Below, in pieces: positions 54,816 to 64,000 of a DNA stretch of 64,000 nucleotides (position 1 is the first letter of the stretch; each line of letters starts with the position of its first letter). The translations under genes were made by a program, and so were the position numbers. Source of the DNA: Rhynchopus sp. YZ270_cl-10 (Eukaryota; Euglenozoa; Diplonemea; Diplonemida; Diplonemidae); contig OZ037856.1 of assembly GCA_964035575.1 (NCBI GenBank), positions 248,001 through 312,000 on the forward strand. Reading direction: 5' to 3'. The notes below the pieces were generated by a model that was given only the letters and a program-made list of their open reading frames with translations, made no database searches and had not been told where the DNA came from.

Positions 54816-55762
54816 TGCGCTACTCCCGCTTCCCACTCAATCAGATAAACGGGAATCATTGCGAACACAGGGACATTAGGCCTGTGTAATGTAGATCCTG
54901 GTTAAGAAAATTGTGTATTCTCACCTCTGCACAATCACAGAAGATCTTCCGTTCTGCCTCGCATGGGTACAGAAGAGACTCAAAGAAGAAAGAAAAGCTG
55001 AAAGTGCAAACGACTTACACGCCCGAACGACGGACTGCATCAAAAAAAATATCTATGAAACTGCAAACCTACCAACTAGGTCTAACCCCCTCCTCTGAGT
55101 GACTCTCTCTTTCTCTGTGTTATTTATTTTTGTCCATTAATTCAGCACTGTTCGCTACACATGCATTCTGCTAAATCGATTTACAAAAGAAAATAGACAT
55201 CATATCCTTTCAATGAGAAAGCAAAAAGGACGTTCAAAAATACATCAAAAAAGAAGAAAAAAAAACTTAAGTAAGCGCATTGAGGGTGGGATTTTGTTCA
55301 GGGCTTTTGACACTGTAGGGGCAGTAGACGAAAAATGAACTGGAACGAGAAAGGAGATAAAACACACAACACATATTTTTTTTTTTCTTTTTGTGAAGGT
55401 GTGGTTGAGAGCATTTTGCGGACACACCGCAACAACACACCTTAGCAAAAAGAAAGTAACTGATAAAAGAGAGAAAAAAAAACTTTGAGAATATGAATGC
55501 CAAAATGACTGACTCACACACAATATCTCAAGAAAAAGGCGAGGGTCAGCCCGTGATGAATGGGATGCATTTAAATTGGTCATTAGTACTGTTGTCGGAT
55601 TTTCTTATTATTTTGACAATCTGTGAGTGCAGACGATCTTAACTAGGATTCTACGTGGCAAAGAATCACCTCATTGACACACAACGAAGCGACATTACAA
55701 AAAGGCGCACCCAGTCAGATAAGGGAATTTGCGGGAAAGGGAAAAAGAAGAAAAAAAAATTT

Positions 55763-56093
55763 CAGACTGAACATAAGCCTGACTTTGCTTAGCGCCACCT
55801 TGATCACAACTATTCGCACAATGTTTTCAGCACAAAAGAACGCTTCAAATGGGCATTTTGTTGAGACATTGAGTTTCCCTCAGGGAGGTACTATTTTTCT
55901 TCCTCATATTTTTTTTTAGATTGGGTCAGCCCTGACTAGGTGCTGGGCAACAGATAGCTGTGCGGTGCGAACTAATTAGCAAAGATATGTGTTGGGTAAG
56001 ATGACCTCTAAGCCCCGCAGTGCTCAGTCACCTTGACCATCTAAAGAATGGTTGGCTAAGTGGAGCCGAAGCCCACAGAACTTAGTCGCCTTG
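55763..56093 (+). repeat. three type B hairpins in a row
   Basis: At 55763-55802, 55998-56034 and 56056-56093. Each has a TAAGC- or GAAGC-type left arm, a changed loop (CTGACTT, CCCGCAG, CCACAGA) and a right arm of the form GCTTAG/GCTCAG/ACTTAG followed by TC-CCTTG. Arms survive better than loops here. Confidence 0.6.
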
Positions 56094-56967
56094 TACTCTA
56101 ATAAGGTGCGGTGCTTGCCAGCAGGGTGTGTAGTTCTCAGAGGAATACTACTCACTGGGGGGGTTATTTTGATAAAAAAAAAATAGAAACTAAATTCTAG
56201 AATTTCAGGCACGATGTCACCAAAAAAAACGCAAAAAAAGAAACTACTCACTGGGACGGTTTTTAAGTCAACAAACGACCCGAGGGGTCGCTCCTGTGGT
56301 ATACTACACAACGTGTCATGACATGACACGCACACTTGACAAAGCAGTTATCGGTTAACGTTTTGTGATTGGTAGTATGCTTGTAATATGTGCTTGTCAT
56401 GTCATGGCAAGTGTCGTTGTGTGGGGTGTGAGAAACGTCGTTTTCTCGCAACTAGAATGATAAAAAGACTCAGAGCTGCAAGCAGAGGTGATAACAATGC
56501 ATGAGAATAAAAAACGACAAAGGTGGCAGGGAGCAAGCACAGCATACGGTCATATGTGTGGTGTGTTGTGTGTTTTCGTTAGGTACTATGGTTAAAGGCC
56601 CTGGTGTTTTTTTGTTTCGCAAAAGAAAAAAAAAACATATCACACTAATTTTGACAAAATACACACATTTATAACCCAGGAAAGACTAAAAAAAGAACAA
56701 AAGTATTTCCTTTTTTTCGTTTCGTAAAGAAATAAAAAAGTGGAGATTGCACAACTGTTGGCAACACAACCGAGGCAACTACACTACAACAATTTATCGA
56801 AAAAAAAAAACATAAAAAGAGTGACCTTCGGAAGGGGGAGAGGGGGGGAAATAAGGATTTCAAAAATAGTTTATTATACTTCCAAATCAAAGAAGAGAAA
56901 GCAAATAAGAGTTTCAAAAAAATAGAAACTTAACACTCATCACACGATAAAACCCATGGGAGAGGTT

Positions 56968-57093
56968 GTGGTGAAACGCACACACCTCGACCTGTTTGGT
57001 GAGGAGTGGCTCTGCAACGCGGTTCTTCCCTAGAACCGCAAAGTGTTCAAAGTGCGTTGTTTCTATTTCCTCCTTCATTTCATGAGGTGACAA
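56968..57093. repeat. duplicated segment, copy 2
   Basis: Second copy of the 6652-6795 segment. The GCGGTTC/GAACCGC hairpin is conserved while the loop between differs. On the minus strand MKEEIET, HFEH and NRVAEP echo the copy 1 frame, then it diverges. A run of 25 A follows on the plus strand. Confidence 0.7.
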
Positions 57094-57424
57094 AAAAAAA
57101 AAAAAAAAAAAAAAAAGCAAAAAGAACGATAGATTCATACATCAGACAAATCAAAGGAATTTCACGCTGATTTTTGGTAATTTTTTTTATCTGATTTCTT
57201 ATGAACGCGCTCTCATTGCGTCTTGAATAGAAAGGTGAAAACCCAACTCAACCCCTGGGCAGGGCTGATAGTAGTATAACGTGGCATCACTCATGAAAAA
57301 GTGCATATTATAGAACCCCACAGAATGGGTGCATATTTGCGTTTCTAATGTCATTTGTTTTCCGACAAATAAAGAATATTTCTTTGAGAACTCCAATAGG
57401 CTCTCTTACTTAGGTACCAAATAC

Positions 57425-57494
57425 CGTTGACGTAAAAATGTTGGAACGGTAGAGCATTTTTTTTTAAAAGCGTTCCAACATAATTACGTTAACG
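57425..57494. repeat. 70-bp foldback
   Basis: CGTTGACGTAAAAATGTTGG AACG is mirrored by CGTTCCAACATAATTACGTT AACG (21 of 24 positions pair) around a 22-nt T-rich loop. Confidence 0.85.
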
Positions 57495-57749
57495 CTAATA
57501 CTCCCGCCAATTGGGTCAGGAGATTCCATGAATCAGTTTGCTACGCGAACAGAAGTTGGTGCAGCGCATGCCCATCAAATGAACAAACACAATTTCTTTT
57601 GTTTCTTTCTTTGTGGTACGTCGACAATCACCTAATAACCCGGGGCTAATAGGGTATGAACTCAATGTTGGCCAAAGCCGTTTTTTTTAGGAAAACTTGA
57701 AAGATATGACACACATATCGTAACGGTTTACCCATTATTTTGTGTGTTT

Positions 57750-59395
57750 TCACCCTTCTGCAGGCATCCATTGGTTGTCAATAAACTCTTGCATCCACCG
57801 GAGGTGTCGGTTGGGGTCGAATCGCAAGGAGCCACCTGAGGAATTGAATTGAATGGTGTGTTATTTTGAAAGCTTGGTTGTATTAGTGTAGCCACCCTAG
57901 AGTGTGCTCCACTATATATATTTTTTTGTCGCACAATCACCTATCCTTGAAGGTTTCTCCACACAACGTCGCGCAAAAGGCTAGGTTCAATACAGAACAA
58001 AAAAGCTGTTTCTCCCCCCTCATACCAAACTCCACCGGAATGCTCTGCTCATCTATAACTGACAACAGGTGCGCCTTCTTCCTGTATTTTTTTACAATAA
58101 TTTATGCTGCCTTTTTCAACACAACATCACAGTACATACACAAAGACCGCGGCACTACGCAACTTCAGACAATCCCTAGTACACGCCCACCATGCATATG
58201 TCACAATCTTCGAGCAATTCACCATGTAGATGTTGATGATGTTCACCTGTACGATATGGGGGTATTTTTTTTGGTTTATCTTCTTTAAACATACGGGAAC
58301 TTTTGTTTTGATGTCCAGAAAGAGGGAGACGATTTCGGGCATGTCGAAGGCAGAGAGTCCGGAGCAGTCGCAACAGAGGGTTACACCGTTGACGGTGAAC
58401 TCGACAGGGCGGAGGAGCGCGAGGCATGCGAGTGTGCAGAGGAGGAGGCGGGGTGATTCGGATTCATCCTTCGCAACTTCGCTGGCACCGATTGGGTTGT
58501 AGAAGACACAGAGACTGTCATCCTTTGCAGTCACATCAGGCCCCCACACAGTACTCGTCGACGTCACCGTACCCTGTAAATCTGCAACCTCCAAATACCC
58601 CAATCCATACCGATCACACAACGTTCGATATTCTCTCGCCAACTGCAGTCTCTCTAATAGCGAATGACGACACAATAATGTTCTTACCAAATCATGCTCA
58701 GAAATCGCTTTAGTCTTAGATTTTAGCTGTTCAAACGCAAGCATCTTCTCTGGTGACAATGCAAGGGAACGAATGTATGTACGAAGTGGAAGGAGAGAGG
58801 AGAGAGGTGTCTTCACCCGAGGGGCAGCCACGTTGTTCCCGGAGCCGAGAGAATTGCAGGAAGCGGAGGCATGCAGCGGTGTTTCGTGGACCTCCATATC
58901 GACCCCAGAAGGTGACGTCTGCGCAGTAATCGCCTCCATCCTCCGCAGCAGCTCTGCGTCTATATCCTCGACCTCCTGCCGTCGCCGCTCCTCATCCTCC
59001 TCTCCATCAGAAAGGCTTGCTACCCCTAAAGGGCTTTCATCGTCACATCGCAGCATTTTACGATACTGCGCCATCGGGTCATGCGATCCTACCATACTCC
59101 CATCTGCATAACTCCCAATTTCCGACGGAAAATACGATCCACAAGCAAACGGTCTATCCGCATAACACGGTGACATAAAGGCATCAGAACCTCCGTCCAT
59201 TGGAGATACCGGCGCTTGCCCTGTTGGAATCAACCCCAATCCCGACCCCGACCCTGACCCAGAACGTGGTACTATCGGAGCAGGATCTACAGAGATCGTT
59301 GGAGACGCAATATTCCCATCCAAAACCCCTTCACTAGGGGTACCGCTCCCTCCAACCCACGGTAACCGGTCGGGGTGTGAACCAACCTCTATCAT
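57750..59395 (-). CDS. CRAL-TRIO (Sec14-like) lipid-transfer protein, 4 exons, 449 aa
   Basis: Exons (minus) 59395-58295, 58246-58140, 58081-58026 and 57835-57750 join in phase (450 codons). The first 190 residues are low complexity (Gly-Ser and Asp/Glu-rich). The CRAL-TRIO fold follows: RPVEFTVNGVTLCCDCSGLS is the central strand, FDMPEIVSLFLDIKTKVPV a helix, then NIINIYMVNCSKIVTYAWWA, and across short exons LLSVIDEQSIPVEFG joined to GGSLRFDPNRHLRWM. The 'I-P-V-E-F-G-G' motif created exactly by the exon 3/4 junction confirms the splicing. Such domains carry phospholipids or other hydrophobic ligands between membranes. The ligand is not predictable here. Exon 3 is only 56 nt. Confidence 0.85.
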
Positions 59396-59959
59396 ATTAA
59401 AGGAATTATTAGAAGCTCCTTAAGAAAATCTCAAAGGGACGTAGAGCTTTTGATGAGAAAAAAAAGGTTGAAAGAAAAAAAAACAAAAAAAAAAGAGATA
59501 AGTCGATACTCAGTTTCTTGTAAGGTGTCGCGCTTCCGTTGTGAAAGAAAGAGAAAAGAGGGGGGGGAAAGAAGAAGGTGGTAAAAAAAAAAAATCGCTC
59601 TGTGATTGTGTGGGTTAGTTTGTGTAGTATTTTGTCCCAGAATAATTTGGATCCTAAGGAGCAATACTGAATTTTACATCAAAAAAAACCCCCCACTTTT
59701 TTTCCATGCAATTTTGATGCATTTTTTCGACAGCAAAAAAGAGAGAATTTCCAAGATGAATGTATCTCTCTCGTGCACACTGTAAAAAAAAAAGGAGGGG
59801 GGAGTGCTCCTGTGAAGGAAAACACTCATCTCCTTTTAAACGTTCTTTTCCCTACTCCCTATTTTATCACAGAAGTGATATGTTTTTTTCTCCTATAGTT
59901 TCTCTGCGTCCATTTAAACAGAACGAGAATTTTTGACACAAAAAAATGCGCATTTTCTC
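59396..59959. other. gap with one hairpin
   Basis: 560 nt, AT-rich. A type A hairpin copy lies at 59753-59782 (AAGATGAATGTATCT, CTCTCGT, GCACACTG). Nothing else was seen. Confidence 0.55.
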
Positions 59960-62781
59960 TTATTTCAATGCGGGAAGCTTGTCGACTACGGTGCCAAGGC
60001 AGGTGAGGGTAGATCTGTCTTGGCGAGCGATACGGAGGAGGTTGGAGCGGTTGTAGGACCCTCCTTTGGAAAGGATTTCTCGGTGTCGTGATGGTTTGCG
60101 TCTCTGTGTGCCGGCGAGGAGAGGGTACGTCGTGCACGACGGCGGCACGCACGAAGGCGAACACCCCGACAACTCATCGTCCTGGCAGCTCACTGCCAGC
60201 TGCACCTCGCTGGTCTCGCTTGGGGTACCCTGCCCCCCCTCACCACCCTGCACTTCAACCGGAACAGCTCCTTCAGAAGCAATCTGCAAAGGCAACAAAC
60301 CCTCTTCAGCACCCTCAACACTGAGCAAAGGGTGGTGTAAAAATGGCTAAAATTAGAATATTTGAAGAATAACGTGGGGTATAGTAATAATACAACACAG
60401 TGAACCAGAAGGCGACCACTAGTGGACTCGACAGTTTGAGGGTTTTAGTTCCGCTGTTTCTACGGAACTAAAGCCCAAACCATGTACAGGACAAATCCAG
60501 GAAAAAATCTCGACTTTGTAGGGATTGGGATTTGAAATTTGGCTGGTCTTTCTTATTCGAAGAGATATATTATTTTTGGGGTACACACCTTTCCAGAAGA
60601 GGCTCTGTCTCCCCAAGCGCGCCTTCGTTGAGGGTGTGGTCGGTGAAGGCCGTGCCGGCAGTGGTTATGCCGCGGTCGGTCTGCAGAGCATCGAGCTCGC
60701 ATTCCCCTTCTAATAGGCTGCGCGATGCATGGCGTGTAGCGGGGCGATGGAACGACGATCCACACTGCGAAACTCCGTCACTGTATAGATAAGGTTTAGC
60801 AACAAAACTATGCCCCATACCAGAGTCTCAAATAGCAACCCTGATAAGTAAAAAAGGGGAGAAAAAGGTTTACATACCCCGACAACACCTTGCTTGTGGT
60901 GCCATCACCACTCCCACTCCCACTCCCGCTTGCTGGCTGCTGTTTCCCCCCTCGAGTGGAGACGTCAATTGCCTCTACGGTGTTCTGCTGTCCAGTCATA
61001 CTGCTGAGCATGGAGGGTCGGTCTGTAATGCGGTTGCGTCCCCAGAGAGACTCTATGGTGGGTGGTTCTGTCGTGCTTTCGTTGACGGTGACAATGCATG
61101 GTACGATGAGGCGGCTGAGCCCTGTGGCACGTTGTCTTCGGTCGTCGGATCCTAAGTGGCGTCGTCTTCTTGTCACTGCAAGAGGAAGCTCGTTGCCGCT
61201 TTCGATGTGCGGCTTTTTGGTGATATTCATGTGATGTCGTTTGAGTGTATCCTCAGTAGTCAATCCATGAGTCAACCCAAGAAAGCAAAACCCACAGGAA
61301 TTTGTTTTGAGACCGAGAAAATCGTCACGGTCGCGTACATGAACCCAATCGCGTACTGTGATGTGCGGGTGAAGCTGCTTCACAAACCACGGAATCCCTG
61401 GAACATCCACGCAGGACCGCTGCGACGCCTGCGTCACCTTCGGGACAATCACCTCCTCCTTCTCTTTGTTTCTTGCCTGCCGGTCGTCCCACTCATCAAT
61501 CGCTTTGCTTAGGGCAACCATAGGCCCATCCGGGGGCTCCAAAAAAAGCCTTTCATCAAGATGAGCAAGAAGCCCCTGGTCTGGATTCATCGGAATAGTA
61601 AAGCATTGTGAGTCGATGGGGACGGTGGTCTCCCGCTTCATGTTTTTGGAGTCGAAGCTCGGCTTTTTTTTGAACCATTTCTTTCGAAGGCGGGTGAGGC
61701 TTGCGGACTCCCCTAGACCATGAAGTTTTATTTCATCGTATGTCGAGAGAAGCGTGTGGTACGACACCTCTACCATATCACCCACAGAGAATTCTTTTTT
61801 GCAGAATGGACATTCCGCAAATTCTTGACCTTGTTCGGATTTGGAAGGAAGCTTCAATTTGTTAGCAAGAGAAAAAGTTTGTACACAGCCGCCAATTTGA
61901 GATGGTGCAGGCGCCAAGGCAATGTGTGTGATCGGGTGTTTTTTCACATCGAGGCGAAGCGATTCGCACCAGAGGAGATGCAGGCGGGTGTCTGCGTCAA
62001 ATTTAAAATTTATTACCATATTCGCGATGCCTACCTTGCCACATGCTATGTTAAAGAAGTGATCAACAATGGAAGAACAGACACGTCTTGTATGTTCTAA
62101 CAGCTTCGCGGACGTCAACGGATATTCAATTGAATTGCGAAAATCCCCTTCAAACGTTTCTGCACGGTCATACCGAGATGCCTTCTTTGTGTTTGTAAGC
62201 GCGTGCACATTGGTCCTCCTCTCTACAAGGCATACCGACTGATTCCATGTGCACCTTACCAAACAATTATTATACTGTGAAGAAGTAGAAGGCTTCGGGT
62301 CAACAAATCCCTGAAGAATTCCATTCTTGTTCTTTCTCTTTTCAAGCCAATCTTTCAACTCTGATCTCGTCAAATAAAAGATTCTAGAGGATTTATGCCC
62401 TTCCGCAACCTGGCTGATGAAGTACGCTACGATATCACTGCAGTTCGATGCAGAACTGTTTTCAAAGTGTTTCAGGATCAGACCCACTCTGAGAGCAGAC
62501 GGCTTCTTCTTGTGGAGCCGCGCGACCTTGGTTTTGCTCGAGATTTTTGTAAAGTACCATCCGGTAGGTTTGTTAAATTTGAAGACAACAGTATCGGGGA
62601 CTACCACATCTCCTACAGAATGCACACTGTCGTCCTGCTTTGTCCAGAGCACTTCGTACATAGAATCCAATATACCGTCTCCCTCTATGTTAAGAAACTC
62701 TAAGGCACCACGTTCTTTTTTATCTTCCAGTTCACAGTCATCGTCGACATCGTCGTCTAGCAAAGCAGCTGTTCGTCGCAT
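59960..62781 (-). CDS. conserved-looking protein of unknown function, 3 exons, 818 aa
   Basis: Exons (minus) 62781-60878, 60780-60589 and 60320-59960 join in phase (819 codons). I do not recognise the family. A globular stretch (about 150-290) reads YNNCLVRCTWNQSVCLVERR, SIVDHFFNIACGKVGIANMV and FKFDADTRLHLLWCESLRLD. It is followed at about 325-345 by a two-Cys knuckle in FAECPFCKKEFSVGDMVEVS, and at about 500-525 by SCGFCFLGLTHGLTTEDTLK then RHHMNITKKPH, which could together bind zinc. The C-terminal third is low complexity with a Ser-Gly run. Strong frame length and junction phasing make the gene certain. Flagellar or nucleic-acid roles are both only guesses. Confidence 0.8.
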
Positions 62782-63746
62782 GAGGATTGGCTATTTGTGG
62801 GAAAGAAGAAAGAAAAAAAGAGGATAATAAGAAAGGTTTGTAAGGCGAATGTTAAGCCGTAAAATCGTGCTTAGTCAAAAGAAAGGAGGCAGGAGAAGGA
62901 GAGAGAGAGAGAGAGAGAAAGAGAGGAGGATGAGTATATAAACACACCCCTTCCCCCCACGTCAAACGAAGTGGGTACGTTGGAGAAAAAATACAGAATC
63001 ACCTCTCTCGTTTCATTCACCTAAGAAAAATGCCGTTTTACTGGTTCTCCGCTGGAGAAAGAAAAGAGAAAAGAAAATCGATGATTTACTTTACCTCTGC
63101 GGTAAACATAAAGTCGATAAAAAATCCTGTAAAAAAAAAAGATGGAGTAAATAAATACAGAAGGGTTCCGAAGGGATGGGAAACAAAAATAAGTCCATTT
63201 TTTGTTCTTTGTTGTTTTTTTAGTGTAAAGAGAAAGGGGGGGTAGGGTGGGGAATGCAAAAAATAAAATACCTCTGGAAGGTGGGAGAGGAGGGGGTCAA
63301 AAATGTATATTGGTGTAATAAGAAGGAGAAAAGTGGAAAGAAAAAAAAAAAGATGCAAAATGGGTTTGAACATCTTTTGCCACAAATCTCATCTTTTGTA
63401 AGGAAAAGAGGGTTTTTTTTTTTGTATTAGATGAGGCTCTATTTTTTCAAAAAAAAAAGGGAAATTTTATAAGATAAAACTAAGCCTCTCGTGCTTTGTC
63501 ACCTTAATCAAAAAATACAAGTAGGTAAAACCTTTCTTAACTTGTTGAGGGGGAAGAGGAGGGGGTGTTTTGCAGGCAATCTTATCTTGCTTTCTGGTTT
63601 TTGTTTATGGCCTGAAATGTGGGTGGTATTTTTGTTTCTGTTTTTTTGCAAAAAAAAATTCCTCCTAAAAAAGGGGTGTAAAAGGGGAAGCCCATGTGAA
63701 TGGGGTTTTTTTAAAAGACAATGCCCCTTTTTATTTATGGTTTTCT
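62782..63746. other. gene-free gap with two hairpins and an (AG)n run
   Basis: Type B hairpins at 62841-62877 (loop lost) and 63470-63504 (TAAGC, CTCTCGT, GCTTTGTCACCTT). An AG microsatellite lies at about 62900-62920. No gene. Confidence 0.55.
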
Positions 63747-63837
63747 TTAGGCAGGACGGGTGCCGCTTTGAGGTTTGTCGGTGCTGAAGACACGTGCAAT
63801 CTCCTTCTTCTGTCCGTCGGTGAGGTACTTCGGGAAT
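63747..63837 (-). CDS. last exon of a gene cut by the right edge (partial)
   Basis: Minus strand, after an AATAG acceptor: FPKYLTDGQKKEIARVFSTD then KPQSGTRPA and TAA. It needs two bases from the previous exon, probably the open stretch around 63905-64000 (a GT at about 63922 would fit phase), but two frames are open there. GC-biased wobble positions support coding. Product unknown. Confidence 0.5.
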
Positions 63838-64000
63838 CTATTGTTTAAGGTTTGATAGCAAAAAAACGACATGAGGGGGAAATGGAAGCTTAATAACAAA
63901 TCTTTATCAAGCATTAGGCACTTCGTGGTGTTCGAGCATGAGCATGGTGTGACGCGGATGCGTCCAAAAAAGCTCTATCAAAGAGATAATACACAAGAAG

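Larger units (their letters stand above)
54049..57749. other. 3.7-kb gene-free repeat region
   Basis: Densest run of hairpin repeats in the window: types D, B, C, A, B, C and D follow one another between 54410 and 55030, and three B copies lie at 55760-56095. It also has a 125-bp duplicated segment and a foldback. No coding frame is believed. Confidence 0.6.

Overview
Organism. Every convincing gene in this window (19 complete plus one partial at the right edge) lies on the minus strand. Intergenic gaps are often only 80-300 nt, and several start codons are preceded by a pyrimidine tract and an AG that could receive a spliced leader. That layout is the polycistronic style of Euglenozoa. Unlike trypanosomatids, most genes here are cut by short conventional introns with a strikingly uniform GTATGT-type donor. 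A metacaspase with a predicted N-myristoylation site and a Cys-to-Ser change at the catalytic position recalls trypanosome MCA4. I infer a free-living euglenozoan, most likely a diplonemid. No taxonomic marker is present, so this is inference. I saw no rRNA, tRNA, CRISPR array, LTR or other virus-like element.

Layout (transcription runs right to left; coordinates ascending). 0.4-5.0 kb: a SAM-domain protein and a mitochondrial RAP/FASTK-like protein whose introns are packed with G-run palindromic repeats. 5.7-13.3 kb: a TTC1-like TPR protein and a seven-exon Rab3GAP regulatory subunit. 13.5-25.1 kb is the densest part: a small coiled-coil protein, a WW protein, a metacaspase-Tudor fusion, a PPR protein, the DNA-repair nuclease FAN1, an alpha/beta hydrolase and a coiled-coil protein with a Trp-rich domain. 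25.1-30.9 kb is a gene-free repeat nest holding two copies of a composite inverted-repeat transposon. 30.9-41.2 kb: an SLC12 cation-chloride cotransporter, a coiled-coil protein and the STT3 oligosaccharyltransferase. 43.7-49.5 kb: the AP-3 beta subunit and a 3-hydroxyacyl-CoA dehydrogenase with a peroxisomal/glycosomal C-terminus. 52.6-62.8 kb: a Gfo/Idh/MocA oxidoreductase, a CRAL-TRIO protein and a conserved protein of unknown function. The genes are housekeeping and functionally unrelated, as expected in such a cluster.

Repeats. The gene deserts and larger introns carry a family of roughly 35-nt hairpins, about 18 copies and all in the same orientation. Their loop is kept near CTCTCGT while the paired stems differ in a compensatory way. 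Alongside are a 106-bp Tc1/mariner-type MITE with TA target duplication, long foldback palindromes (one has captured a piece resembling a coding minisatellite) and several dispersed duplications of 75-150 bp. The hairpin family is the strongest candidate for something undescribed.

Method limits. Exon boundaries were placed by eye from GT/AG signals and reading-frame phase. Functional calls rest on recalled family motifs; no alignment or search was run.
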